Source: Limnephilus marmoratus (taxonomy: Eukaryota; Arthropoda; Insecta; Trichoptera; Limnephilidae). Taken from it: 64,000 nucleotides of DNA. The stretch covers positions 36,607,571-36,671,570 of the forward strand of contig OU862927.1 of NCBI GenBank assembly GCA_917880885.1, read 5' to 3'. The notes beneath the pieces are model-generated. The model was not told the origin of the DNA, did not search any database, and saw only the letters and a program-made list of their open reading frames with translations. Every line of letters begins with the position of its first letter. The first letter of the stretch is position 1. The position numbers and the translations under genes were made by a program. This document shows, piece after piece, positions 52,446 through 63,490 of this stretch.

Positions 52446-52692
52446 AATAAATATTTTTTAATCACAAATAAAAATTTACCGATGTAACAAGTTCATTGTA
52501 TTGTAAAAAGTGTGCTGTTTTATGTTGATGTGCACATTTAGGTATTTTTGTATATAAAAAATAAATTTGTAAAATCCCAGCCGGGGGTAAAAATCAAGTA
52601 TCATTAAAATTTAAATATCTCATAAATTGGTTACCGCTTTATTAATTAGCATCTGATAAAACCTGTCTAAGAATTTACTTGTTTCAGAAATA
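52446..52692. other. Short spacer
   Basis: AT-rich, nothing supported. Confidence 0.3.
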
Positions 52693-53040
52693 TTTTTTTT
52701 TTTTTTTACATGAGCTCCACACAGGAGGCCCTGAGGGAAATTATTTTTCTCAGGGCCTATGTCATCTTTGAGGATGCTGTGTAGAGGGTTTTTTAAAGGA
52801 AAGGAAGGAGGGGAGAGTTCTGGGAAGGAAGAAGGTTTAAGGGGTGGGTAGGAATCTGGGGTTCAGTGTGTCCTGGTTATCCGCCTCCAAGACCTAGACA
52901 CACCTCACCCCATGAACCCGGGCACCCCTGCTAAATCACCAAACGTAGCGAACCACTTGGGGTGACCTATGGCAGAGGTGTTGGTTATCCAATAAAGGTT
53001 CCCGGGGCGGCGGTACCCATTCCCGCCTCCCAAATTGAAT
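52693..53040 (-). mobile_element. SINE-B copy 7 (short subtype), near complete
   Basis: T-run at 52693-52707; 5' end at about 53038 (GGTACCCATTCCCGCCTCCC). Outer arms CTCCACACAG (52715-52724) and CTGTGTAGAG (52777-52786), one mismatch; inner arms GGCCCTGAGG (52727-52736) and TCTCAGGGCC (52748-52757), one G-U. A mariner-MITE-like TACCGGACACCTTGTA follows at 53053. Confidence 0.85.
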
Positions 53041-53384
53041 ATGTAATATGAGTTACCGGACACCTTGTAGGTATTTTTAAACACCTACACATTTTCATTC
53101 AATCCTTATTCAGACTTAAATTCAGTCCCGAACATAATAAAAACATTTTGTTTAGTAAAATTAATTTTAAGTCGTGAACCTTCTCGTGTTGCTTTACCTG
53201 TAAATTTTATTACTGAGTTTGGACTTTGACCGTTCACTTAGTTTCTGTTCGACTATAGTAATCTATAACTGGTAGATCTGTGAATAGTAGATCTCGCATC
53301 TCTCTTATTTATTAAATCAAAACCAAAATTACTACCCGCATAATTATAAATCATATATTTTACGTAGTTTTTTATTTATTTTTG
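53041..53384. other. No recognised feature
   Basis: AT-rich spacer; only a possible mariner-MITE end at about 53053-53070. Confidence 0.3.
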
Positions 53385-53480
53385 AAGTGAAAACTTCTTT
53401 ACCACCATTGTGACTTTAAACTCGATGAAACGAAAAATAGTGACACCAAAAATTGACAAACACACCCATCTATACGATTT
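53385..53480 (+). repeat. Dispersed repeat I, copy 2
   Basis: Matches the minus strand at 25930-26045, including the peptide pattern MKRK....K.DKHTH. Followed at 53526-53640 by a short irregular tandem repeat (TGTTCAATTACAATGTT, four units) that keeps the 105-codon frame open. Confidence 0.5.
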
Positions 53481-53869
53481 AGCCTGCAAGAGAATGAGAC
53501 AGACTAATCGGTCTTCTCAGTTGAACTACATGCTGTTTAATGTTCAATTACAATGTTTAATACAATTATGGATGTTATTCTTCAATTACAATGTTTGTTC
53601 AATTACAATGTTAGTTCAATTAAAATGTTTGTTCAAATTCCTGTGTAAACATATATACATAACATTATTAATGATTATACATATTAATGATATAACTATG
53701 TATACAGACTGTCACCATTCCATATGATTTAGTATAAAGCATCTCTACTTAGTAACCATGAACCATTAAAAAACGGCAATCATCTTGGAACTGAAACGAA
53801 AAAAAAATACAGACCGACAAAATGCAAAACGGCCAAGTTAAAACAGAATTGTACATATGCCGTCGTTAC
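53481..53869. other. Spacer with TGTTCAATTACAATG repeat
   Basis: Apart from the four-unit repeat at 53526-53640 nothing is supported. Confidence 0.4.
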
Positions 53870-54295
53870 CCGAATCTCTACCATTTCTTAGATATCTCCC
53901 TTAAACATTTGAAGTTTTTAAGCTCTTAAAAAAATATATGTTTTTTTTGAAGATAATGTCTAGATGTCTAGACGCGTTCCAAGCTGAAACGCAAATTATA
54001 TGAAATTCCCTCGATAGAAAAAAATCGCAAAGTATGCTCCAAAAATTATTATTTTCTTATCTGTTTCAGTTATTTTACAAGTTTTATGTATGAAAAAATT
54101 CAGTGTTTCTTTAAATGCTGTTTCAGACAGCCCCGAGATATTTTTGCTCTATTTTAAACGAGTCGTGTTTTATTAAACATTTTCACAATTCTCGCTTCAA
54201 TTCTATCGTTTTTAATATTAGCGCGCTCTCTCCAACATTCGTAATTATACATCTCTCCATCTTTTTATTTTTGAGCGGGGATACGGCGCCTTAAT
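53870..54295 (-). repeat. Dispersed repeat F, copy 2
   Basis: Aligned over its length with 165-610 (CTTAAAAAAATATATG, TAGAAAAAAATCGCAAAG, TTTTAAACGAGTCGTG). The corresponding coding stretch is broken here, so the F frame is not maintained. Confidence 0.65.
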
Positions 54296-54954
54296 AAATG
54301 TTTGTATTTTCTTAAATCGATTGATTTTATGGATTAATTGTATTTTTTTATAATTTTTCCCGATTAACGCATTTTAATAAATAAAAAATGGTTATTTCGA
54401 GAAAACCGTAGATTAATAAATAATTCAATTCTCAAATTTCTCAAAAATATAAATATAATTACAATATTGTACATCAAAATTTTGAAAAATAAACGACAAC
54501 TTTCATGTGAATTTCAAGAATTTTAATTAGTTTTACGAATCCGTAAATATTCGTTATTATCATTTCCTGTAAAGTTTTCATTTTGTGGCTTGAAGGGTTT
54601 TACACGTATATAATATATTTGTTTATTGTCCTCGGAAATATTTAATATGCATAAGTACATAAAGGCAGGAAATTGGAAGCAGGAAGTTCAATATTTGAAG
54701 GAATGAACCAATAAAATACACAAATTAATACTTTTTGAACGTAATATTATTAATGTCAATAATCCAGGGCTAGTCAACCTTCTGGTTTACCTTCAGCCTT
54801 TACCCTTGCGACTTACGAATTCAGCAAAGAATTCAAACCGAGTCAAAGGAACCATTAAAATTTGAGACGAAATAAAACTCGGTTGGATGCCCTGAACTCA
54901 AAATATCTAGAAGTGAGATGTATATCGATTTGAAAGCAACTGACTAATAATCTG
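54296..54954. other. No recognised feature
   Basis: AT-rich, nothing supported. Confidence 0.3.
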
Positions 54955-55640
54955 TAAGGTTGGTATGTTGATGAGAGGTGGAAAGGCTGATGGACATTGA
55001 AAGGAAGGTGAACACTAGGAAAACCATTATTAGTAAACGTCGATGAAATACAAAGAAGTGGAGCAATTCACGGTGGAGTACTGTTATCAAACCTGATGTA
55101 TGCCAGTGAGGCATGGAACTGGCAGGAAGGATGGAAGCAGACTGGATGCTGTAAAATGAGATCTCTGAGTCAAATGTGTGTGAAATTGAGAGGGTTTACT
55201 TCTAATAAAAGTTCTCCTCACAACATACAGCGCAAGATTTAACGAAAGAAATGTTCAGAAAATTCCATGAATGTGTCTAAAACACTAGATTTACTCAAAA
55301 ATGCATATTTATTTGTAGGTATTATAAATTAAGAAGAAAAAAATTATGTGGTAGAACCTACAGCAAGTAGTCACGGAATAGCTTTGTCTGACTATCTATT
55401 ATTGTTAACACTAAATAATAAAAATGTAATTATATATGTACAAAAGAAAAAACAAATATAATATGGCAGTGTAAATAAGTAGAAATTCGCAAATAATGCA
55501 CGGCTGAAGTAAGCACGTATAATGAGTAAGATTGGACATGTAAGAAGATAAAAAGAAAATAACGTGAGAAAAATGTTTGACGTAGAAGTGGTAGAGAAAG
55601 TCGGACATGTCCGAGGAAGATAAGGCACGATTAAGTGTAG
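54955..55640 (+). pseudogene. RTE-like LINE fragment (LINE-R4), heavily decayed and split
   Basis: Nucleotide similarity to LINE-R at 54985-55185 (GACATTGAAAGGAAGGTGAA, GGAGTACTGTTATCAAACCTG, GAGGCATGGAACTGGCAGG) and again at 55485-55640 (GAAATTCGCAAATAATGCAC, ATAATGAGTAAGATTGG, CGAGGAAGATAAGGCACGA), with about 300 bp of unrelated AT-rich sequence between. Frames are destroyed. Confidence 0.65.
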
Positions 55641-56319
55641 TGATTATTCATGTAGTTTCAGCTTCTTTAGATATCAGAAGAGTACCATCTATCGTCGCTC
55701 GTGTCTTAGGTACGAACGGTTACGATGATTGCCGAAGGCATCGGCGAGTGAATCCTCTAGTACGCTCGCAGCAACAGCAGAACGACTTAGTTCAATATTC
55801 ATTGTGAATATTTAAGATAACTAAATAAATCAATTAGTAATCACTCGATTCTGTAACTTATTCGAAAGATACCCAGCGTATCTTAAGTTGTCTTATTATT
55901 GGAAATTAACAGACATAACATTAAGTAAAACAATTCCTCGTGACGGGTTTATGTCAAGCGTCAGAATTACAGAAGAGTTGCGTTAGGTAAAAATTTACCT
56001 TACTTTGGACAGGCTTAGAACACAATTCTATCTCTGTGTCTCTTCAGTGGTCGTGCGCAAGTTACATTCGAGAGCTTTTATCGAGCGCCAGGGCAGTTAG
56101 TCTGGAGATAATTGCAAAACAGACTCACACCAAATCGACTCGCATCGATTAACGTTCAAATTTCATTAATTCAGAATGCAATCGGGCACAAGTGCGGGTG
56201 ATTCAATGTGGAATATTACAGGCGGCGTGGCATTGCAAGCAGCCTGTGCCACCTGGTGTCAATAAACCCATATCATACCTACCAGTGCTATACCGGTGTT
56301 ATTCCAATACCAGCTAACC
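55641..56319. other. No recognised feature
   Basis: Short frame 55607-55807 straddles the LINE-R4 end and has no recognisable family. Nothing else supported. Confidence 0.3.
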
Positions 56320-56327
56320 ATTCCTAC

Positions 56328-57553
56328 CAGGGTTGCCATTGCTTATGTTCTAAAATACCCGCAATAAATGTTAAAAATCCCAATTGGGGAAAGCAAAATG
56401 TTAAATTCCCCACAAGTTTCTTTATAATTCTAAAATAAAACTAAATTCTATTGAAAATAGCATTTTTTATTTATTAAAATTGATTAAACATATTATTACA
56501 TACATAAAACGAGATTTAAAAAATAGATTACAACCATAGACATCAGAATGAATAGACCAGAAGATACAGATGAGGGGTAAAACCAAACTATGGGGGGAGA
56601 AGAGAGGAACACGGCGTGTTATTTCGTAAAACGTATGGACGTTAGTTCCGCACTGGTCACTACAAGAATGATGACGTCACATATTTTAGATTCAAGCGTG
56701 GCGCCAAGGCGGAGCTATAGCCGGTTCCATGGGGAGATATATTCATATGTCCGTGATTACAACCCAATGACCAATATTGAAACAAAAATAATAACATTTA
56801 ACAAAAAAATCAATACGGTGTGCCGATAAATTGTCTAGTAGGAAAAAAAGGAAACAAAAAAATATGGTAATTGGTAATATAAACACACGGTGTGCCAGGC
56901 ACTGCTAGGAGAAAAAAAAATAACCGAAAAGCAAGCAATTTAAATGAAACAAAAAAGAGTCAGTTGAAGAAAAGAAAATAAAGTAGTATTTTAGTGATAC
57001 AATATAATTTAAACCCATTTTAAAAATTTATTTTGTTATTTGATATTGAGACCAATAATTTTAAACAGTGAAGTTAAGATAAAATAAGCAATTTACGTCA
57101 TTATACGACTTTATTAACAACATTTATTAACGAAATAAGCATACAACATACAGGCGATGTAAAATAATTACCCCCTTTCATCAATTACTGCATCATGCTT
57201 TTTTTGGTTAACATTTTGTTTGAAAGATTAAACTTCAAACTTCCTCCTTCTGTTTTAATCCCTTCTCGAGTAGCCATGAATGCTACCACAGTATCTGTAT
57301 GAAGGCGATTTCTATTTTCTGTTTTCAAATTTTCCTCTCAACACGTGCAATACTCATTACAATTTTTAGAAATAAATAAACTACGAAATCTTCCACCGAA
57401 TATACATATTATTCAAAAAGGTTGGATAATCAAAAATGCCCAGAATCCCCGCATTTTCCCCGCAACACGGTGTTCCCCGCAAAATACGCAATTTTTCAAA
57501 AATCTTTAAAATTCCCCGCAGTTTGGGGAATTACCCACAAATCGGCAACCCTG
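56328..57553. mobile_element. hAT-type element, 1226 bp, with nested hAT-E
   Basis: Ends CAGGGTTGCC (56328) and GGCAACCCTG (57553) are inverted. Flanking ATTCCTAC (56320-56327) and ATTCCCAC (57554-57561) differ at one of eight positions, a hAT-size target duplication. Subterminal regions are full of CCCCGCAA/CCCCACAA motifs at both ends. No transposase. hAT-E copy 3 lies inside at 56535-56755. Confidence 0.8.
56535..56755 (-). mobile_element. Nonautonomous hAT family E, copy 3 (short)
   Basis: 8-bp target duplication ATTACAAC (56527-56534, 56756-56763). Retains both ends and TGACGTCA (56672-56679) but has an internal deletion of about 400 bp compared with copies 1, 2 and 4, including the donor-like site. 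Nested in the hAT element 56328-57553. Confidence 0.9.
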
Positions 57554-57654
57554 ATTCCCACTTCGGCTACATACAGTACACAGTCCCCGATCAATTTATT
57601 ATGGCAACCCTCGCTTTTTATCGAAACCTTAGTTTCATGCCTATTTTTTTAAAT

Positions 57655-58865
57655 AATATTTATGGAAGAGTGCGAAGGAAGTGGAAGGATGCGAAATTGA
57701 GTAATCTGAAGGTATGTTGCCTGTTGTACGCTGATGATGCGGTGCTGATATCTAACAGTATGGAAGATCTACAGTCTCTCGTGTCAAGGATGAACGAAGT
57801 ATGTATGAAGAATGAGTTAATGATGAATGTAAGTAAGTCTAAAGTCATGGTGTTTGAAAGAGAGTATGAAAACAATGTGCAACATAGTTGTGAATGATGA
57901 GTATTTGGAGCAGGTGGATGAGTTTGTTTATTTGGGAAGTATGTTTACGAGAGATGGGAAGGCTGGTAGAGATATTGAAAGAAGGGTGAATGCAAGTAAC
58001 TCTATTAATGGAGGACTGAACGCAGTTGGCACCAACAAAAAACTGTCCAAAGACGCGAAACTAGCCGTTCATAATGGAGTACTTTATTTATTTATTTATT
58101 TATTTATTTATTACATAAGATACATTTATACAGCAAATATAACATAATAATAATATTTCAAAATAACCGTAAATATTAAAATGTATACAAGTGTTATTAT
58201 GTCATGTTTGTCTATATTAGTTCCTAGCTAGGCAGATTGCCCGTTCTTAGGAACGAAATGCTGGTGAAAAATTCCAAAAATGTATTCTGTACCAAAAAAA
58301 AACAAAGTGTTTTTTTTTTGTAGATTAAATACCTATAAGTAATACTAAGTTTTTACTGGTTGTGCCATTTAATAGTTAACCATGTAAAAGTTTAAGTTTT
58401 AAGTGACATTACTTAATAATTTTTCAGACTCAACCCTACCTAAGCCAATCAACCATTTATTTATTTTTGAACCGATACATGTCATTTTACATGTTTTAAT
58501 GTTTAATTCTGGGGGGATTTTATTGTATAATTTCGGTCCCAGATATGTATATGTCATTTGGAACTTCGACGTATTGCTCCCTGGTACTGGTACCTACCCT
58601 GGCTTAGTGAGGCACGGAACTGGCAGAGGAAGGATGAAAGTAGACTGAATGCTGAAGAAATGAGATCCCTGAGGCGTATGTGTAATAAAACCATGTATGA
58701 TCGTGTGAGAAATGTGGAGATCCGCAAAGAATGTAAGGCTGATGTAAGAATAATGAGGAAGATTAAGAAAGGAACGCTCCGATGGTTTGGGCATGTAGAG
58801 CGAATGAACGAGGAAAGCAGTGTAAGGAGAATATATGACTTAATATATGACTTAGTTAGTTAGTT
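57655..58865 (+). pseudogene. RTE-like LINE fragment (LINE-R5), interrupted
   Basis: First part (57655-58081): RKWKDAKLSNLKVCCLLYAD with the YADDAVLI catalytic motif, LQSLVSRMNEVCMKNELMMN, a frameshift near 57880, then NDEYLEQVDEFVYLGSMFTR and GGLNAVGTNKKLSKDAKLAV. After the LINE-J2 insertion (58082-58583) it resumes ARNWQRKDESRLNAEEMRSL, CNKTMYDRVRNVEIRKECKA and GTLRWFGHVERMNEESS to VRRIYD, then ends early at a GTTAGTTAGTT tail (58853-58864), with the final ~70 residues deleted. Confidence 0.85.
58082..58583 (-). mobile_element. Jockey-like LINE 3' end (LINE-J2) nested in LINE-R5
   Basis: Plus-strand TTTATTTATTTA (58082-58108) is the (TAAA)n tail of a minus-strand insertion. On the minus strand, decayed coding ...LGPKLYNKIPPELNI... 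and GSKINKWLI resembles the C-terminus of Jockey-group LINEs. The terminal hairpin has arms GTTCCTA (58220-58226) and TAGGAAC (58248-58254). A GTACT repeat flanks it (58079-58083 and about 58594), a possible short target duplication. Confidence 0.75.
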
Positions 58866-58904
58866 CTGCAAGTCGGAAGATAAAACAGTCTACGATGTCT
58901 AAAT

Positions 58905-59940
58905 TTTTTTTTTTTTACATTAACTCCACACAGGAGGCCCTGAGGAAAATAATTTCCCTCAGGGCCTATGTCATCTGGGATGCTGTGTGGAGGGTCTTTT
59001 TGAGGAGAGGAAGGAATATACATTGGTCTTGCAGAGACCCATGTTGTAGGAAGGAGGAAACACAGAGGCCGGCAAATCATTCCACAGCCGAGCTGTTGAA
59101 CACAAGAACGAGTCGAAGAAACGACCCGTTCTCGTGTGACAAATGTCAACCGTGTACAAATGTTGCACACGTTTGGCGTGTTTCCCGACTATGCACCGGT
59201 ACCGAAGGTATCAATGATGCTAGTTCCTCGGAGCATCTTCCATTGTAATACCGGTAGAACAAGGATAGCATTCCCACCCGACGCCTGTGCTCTAAAGATT
59301 GCAATCCGTCTGTTAAGATGGGAGAATCTATCAAACGGACCGCCCGTTTCTGCACAGAGTTGAGGGTATTTTTCAGGTATTTTGGAGCTCCAGACCAGAG
59401 ATGGCTGCCAAATTCAACCGTGGGGCGTACTTGTGATTTGTACAAGGTTAGCAGTTGTGTACTATTAAAGTATCTGCGGGCCCTGTACAGTAAGTACGCC
59501 CAGTTTTTGGGAGGCTAACTTTACTCTGGCTTCGATGGAGCCCCCATACCTGAGCTGGTCACTTAGGGTTACACCAAGCATATCAATGGAGGGCCTGTTC
59601 GGAAGATTGCTTCCGTTGAAAGAGACTAGATTTTCATTTCGATCCCTTTTAGACGTAATCAGACAAGATTGGGTCTTTGAAACATTAAATTCAACGAGAT
59701 TATTTTTACCCCAAGAGAAAACACTCTCGAGGTAGCCGTCCATTCTTTGCTTCAAAGCCCTACGAGCTGTTGGAGTTTGTGAGCCCTTTGGGGGCTTGTC
59801 ACACAAAAAGCTATCATGAACTGTACTGTCATCCGCATAACAGTGAATTGGTGCACATAACAAAAGGTCGTTGATGTGCAACAAAAACAAAGTTGGAGAC
59901 AGAACCGATCCCTGCGGGACGCCAGCATTTAAATTAAATA
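58905..59940 (-). pseudogene. LINE-A copy 4, longest in the window
   Basis: Minus strand from about 59940: AGVPQGSVLSPTLFLLHIND, CYADDSTVHDS (catalytic DD), then MLGVTLSDQLRYGGSIEARV; a frameshift near 59478 leads to LYKSQVRPTVEFGSHLWSGA, KRAVRLIDSPILTDGLQSLE, LFYRYYNGRCSEELASLIPS, another shift near 59165, YTVDICHTRTGRFFDSF and FLSSKRPSTQH near the end. The 3' end has the perfect double hairpin (outer 58924-58933/58983-58992, inner 58936-58945/58957-58966) and a T-run at 58905-58917. 5'-truncated within the reverse transcriptase. CR1/Jockey group by motif pattern. Confidence 0.85.
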
Positions 59941-60888
59941 CTCATAAGAAAAAAAAGAGTAGAACCTCGAGCGAAACCGGGTAGTAACTATTAAATAGTA
60001 TATATTTAACCTATTTCCGATTTGAAGTAGAAAATTAACACGTTAAACTAAATACAAACAGGAAATAAAATTATTAAAGTTTATCACAATATTCACACCT
60101 AGATTTACTGATTTAGTTCATAATAAAAGGTGATAAAACTTCTGTTCGCTGCTGCAGTACTTGAATAAAAGTAATAATATAAATGTTATAACTGCAAATT
60201 TAATTGCAATTCAAGTTGCATACTAATAGAATGCATAATACAAAAACCTTATTACGTGGATAAATCGTACGTAAGAGTTCGGATTGCGAAATAATATTTT
60301 TTAATAGGAAAACTCCATTACGTAAAACTACTTACCGCCTATTCTTATGGTACCTAACTTCACGATATTTCCGGATTTTTGTTAAAACGAATAAACTCAG
60401 AATTTGTTATGAAATAACATGAACACGAGATGTATTAAACAATTCTATGTTAACCCTTTAGGTGTGATTGCGAATATGAAATATTGGGTTCACACTTTAA
60501 CTCCTAGATTCTTGTTCGGTTTTCGGCACAATTCATATAGGTGTCATAAAAATCGTTACATCTTCCTTAATAACTTGTGTGAAATATGATATAAACGGTG
60601 TTAGAAAGAAAAAAACACCACGCTGTATATTCAAACCACAAAATCATTAAAATGTATAACTTTATGAAACCAAAGTTTCCGACCGCAATTCGAAAATAAA
60701 TTTAACTTTGTGAATTTTTTAATTATTTTATATGAAACGAAAAAAAGTGTAAAACGCAATAAATTTAAGTTTAAAATTCACCTTTCTAATAAAGTATGTG
60801 TGTTTTTATTTTTTTCATTAACTAGTTAGAAAAAACATATTATGGTGAGCCATTTTTAAGTTTGCATGCACATTTAAAAAATTGCATG
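59941..60888. other. No recognised feature
   Basis: About 950 bp of AT-rich sequence. I see no coding frame, RNA gene or repeat with defined ends. Confidence 0.3.
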
Positions 60889-60896
60889 GTTATTTC

Positions 60897-61506
60897 CATA
60901 GACATATGAATATATATAGACCTGCCCTAAGTGATAAAAGCGTATTATTTCCCCCTCCCCATACCGGTTCCAAGGAACCGGCTAAGCCTCGCTTGAATCT
61001 AAAAAAATGTGACGTCATCATTCTTGTCCGGACCAACGCCGAGCTCTCATCGTACATTTTACGAAATAACTTGGCAACAATGGTAGCTTGTGCTTTACAT
61101 TATACCCTAAAATATGTCGATCATAACAAATGTGGGCGGTTCTCCAGAGTGCTCGTCGCCGGTTACAGGGGTAAGTAAATTTTGAAACATTCTTAAAAGT
61201 GTCTTAGCTAAATACGGCAACAAAATATTCGTCTGCGAAAAGTGGCGAACTTTACTTTGCCGCATTTGGACTTGGCAAATATGTTAATAACGTGGCGAGC
61301 AATTCGCGCTCCCATGTAAAAAAGTCTATTAATTCAAAAGCAGATTTTGCTTTTAAGAACTGAATGGTGATATTATAATGCGAGATGCCAATATACTGTC
61401 AGATTGATTTTTTAACGAATCAGTCATCTTGCCCCTCTTCGTCCCCCCGCAGTTTGGTTTTACCCCTCATCTGTATCTTCTCGTTTATTAAATTTGGATA
61501 TATATG
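60897..61506 (+). mobile_element. Nonautonomous hAT family E, copy 4
   Basis: Perfect 8-bp target duplication GTTATTTC (60889-60896, 61507-61514). Carries ATATATAG, palindrome CCGGTTCCAAGGAACCGG (60964-60981), TGACGTCA (61010-61017) and GGGGTAAGT near 61167. Very similar to copy 2 along its length. Confidence 0.9.
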
Positions 61507-61514
61507 GTTATTTC

Positions 61515-61759
61515 CTAAGATATTTAAATATAATTCTAATAATAAAATTTGAAAACGTTATACGTCACCTTAAAAAACAGTTTTTAGTTTTTGGAAACGT
61601 TCAAAAATATTCCATTCATTTGGATTTTATAACAAGGCGGAATTATTTTTATTTGCGACAAAATTTGTCCAATTATTCAAGGGTTAACCCTTTAGGTGCG
61701 ATATGCCAATATAAAATATCGGCATGACATTTTAAGCCCCTTACCAATAAAGCTGTTCG
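61515..61759. other. Short AT-rich spacer
   Basis: No supported feature. Confidence 0.3.
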
Positions 61760-62420
61760 GCAACACACCTGTAGTACGGCCCCATTCAGAATTAAAATGT
61801 TGCTTGAAATGGTTTCAGTTGTGTTTGGTGACTAGACCTGAATAGCCAGGTATTTCCCCACCTTTCCCTTCCTCACTACCTTCAGCCTCACGACAAACAC
61901 CAATTGGAGATGCCGTATTCTCACTGGCTCCAGGCGACTTGACGGCCTCCATAGTCTGTGGGGGTAAGGCTCTTGATTCGCAATCCGAAAGTCGCGGGAT
62001 CGAATCCTGGCGTGTGCAAATAATTTGTATTATTTTACAATTAATTCATGTAGTGGGTATATTTGCGGCACGTTCCAAAATGGAAGATACTCTCAGTATC
62101 GCTCTGGTGCAAAACCACCATTCACAATTAAAACATGTCTTGAAATGCTTTACCCGCGTTTGTTGACTAGATCTGAATATCCAGGTACTTCCCCATCATT
62201 CTCTTCCCCAGCGTTCTCTTCCCCACTACCTTCAGCCTCACAACATACCCTAATCGGGGATGCAATAACGCCTGTCTCAACACAGGTAGACCCTAGTGAG
62301 ACAGGCATCGAATAATATAATGTATACATGCCTTATATAGAACAATAAATAAATAATCTCACTGACTCCAGGCGGTTGATAACGGTTGGGACTCTTGTAC
62401 GGTAGTCACATTAAAAAAAG
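61760..62420 (+). mobile_element. tRNA-derived SINE-C copy 9, dimeric, with a LINE-J scrap inside
   Basis: A headless body (61770-61938) is followed by a full copy: head GACGGCCTCCATAGTCTGTG, GGGTAAGGCTCTTGATTCG and B box GGGATCGAATCC (61995-62007), then the body with GATACTCTCAGTATCGCTC. A 90-bp LINE-J tail interrupts the body at 62266-62355, and the SINE tail resumes CTCACTGACTCCAGGCGG to CACATTAAAAAAAG. Confidence 0.8.
62266..62355 (+). mobile_element. Jockey-like LINE 3' tip (LINE-J3), about 90 bp
   Basis: Hairpin GCCTGTCTCA (62270-62279) and TGAGACAGGC (62297-62306) with loop core ACAGG....CCCTAG, then ATGCCTTATATAGAAC and (AATA)n. It is an extremely 5'-truncated insertion: little more than hairpin plus tail. 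Confidence 0.75.
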
Positions 62421-62994
62421 TCTCGAAATAAACGATATCTCAGTGAAATCGGGCAACACAAATGAATTCTGGAAACTGCCATATTGGATTACTTAATCGT
62501 ATTCTTGTTATTCAACAGATATTTATTACCTTCACAGAACAAAGCAGTTATATCACTAGATTAACGTTAATGAAGTCATAAATTTTACTATCGACAGAGC
62601 TATTCAATATTGGTCTTTTATCAGCACATTATTTCCAAGCGGAAATGCTTTCTTTCGGCTAAGCTACAAAAAGCTTTCCGTGGATGAATGTATTATATAC
62701 AATATAACAGCGATCGGCAATAGGCGGCCCGCGGGTTGAATGTGGCCCTCGAAGGGGGCTGAATGTGGCCCTCGAAGGGGGCTGAATGTGGCCCTCGAAA
62801 GAAGCCCTGGCCTGCATGGCAAGAACGAACGATTATTTCTCCCCAACTTACTTGGCGCATCAGTCACAATAATTTTTTATCATATTTAGTTTTGGTGAAG
62901 AAAACATAAACAAATAATCTGAGAATGTTTAAAATCCACTCACTTCCTTCGCTATGAGTGGAAAATGTTGCTTCTGCAATGATGAAGGACTAAC
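62421..62994. other. Spacer with a 23-bp tandem repeat
   Basis: TGAATGTGGCCCTCGAAGGG with following GGC occurs three times at 62737-62806, period 23. The neighbouring GGCAATAGGCGGCCCGCGGG recalls hAT ends but no partner was found. Confidence 0.55.
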
Positions 62995-63410
62995 TAGATT
63001 ATGATTTGGGAGGTGGGTATGGGTAGATACCGCCGCCCCGGGAACCATTTATTGGATAACCAAAACCTTTGCCATAGGTCACCCCAAGTGGTTCGCTACG
63101 TTTGGTGACTTAGCCGGGGTGCCCGGGTTCATGGGGTGAGGTTTGTCTGGGTTTTAGCGGCGGATGCGTCTGCATCGGGAGAGAATGGTTGAGGGAGTCC
63201 CTTTGACTTCTCCAACTGTACTCTCTAGGATCATCGCCTTGCACTGCAGTGGGGGGGATGGATTCATACGTCTGTCACTTCTGGAAACACTGACCCCCAG
63301 ATTCTTACCCATCCGTAATACCACCCTTTTCGTTCCCAGAATTTTCTCTCCTTCCTTTCCTAAAAAGACCCTCCACACAGCATCACTAAAGATGAAGCCA
63401 ATGTAAAAAA
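62995..63410 (+). mobile_element. SINE-B copy 8 (long subtype), near complete
   Basis: Starts GGGAGGTGGGTATGGGTAG, then ACCGCCGCCCCGGGAACC, TTTATTGGATAACC and the long-subtype block, to CTCCACACAGCATCACTAAAG and A-tail (63400-63410). The inner hairpin and outer 3' arm are deleted (GAAGCCAATGT joins directly to the A-run). Confidence 0.85.
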
Positions 63411-63490
63411 AAAAACTAGTAGAGGATCGAACCAGCAACGCCTGAGTTGGAACCAATAACTGCCACGCTACCAACCGGTCGGTCGTGATA
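63411..63490 (-). repeat. tRNA-like sequence, possibly a SINE head
   Basis: On the minus strand: GACCGGTTGGTAGCGTGGCA (A-box-like TGGTAGCGTGG) and GCTGGTTCGATCCTCTAC (excellent B box). Could be an unrelated SINE family cut off by the SINE-B copy. Not a functional tRNA on the pairing seen. Confidence 0.5.
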
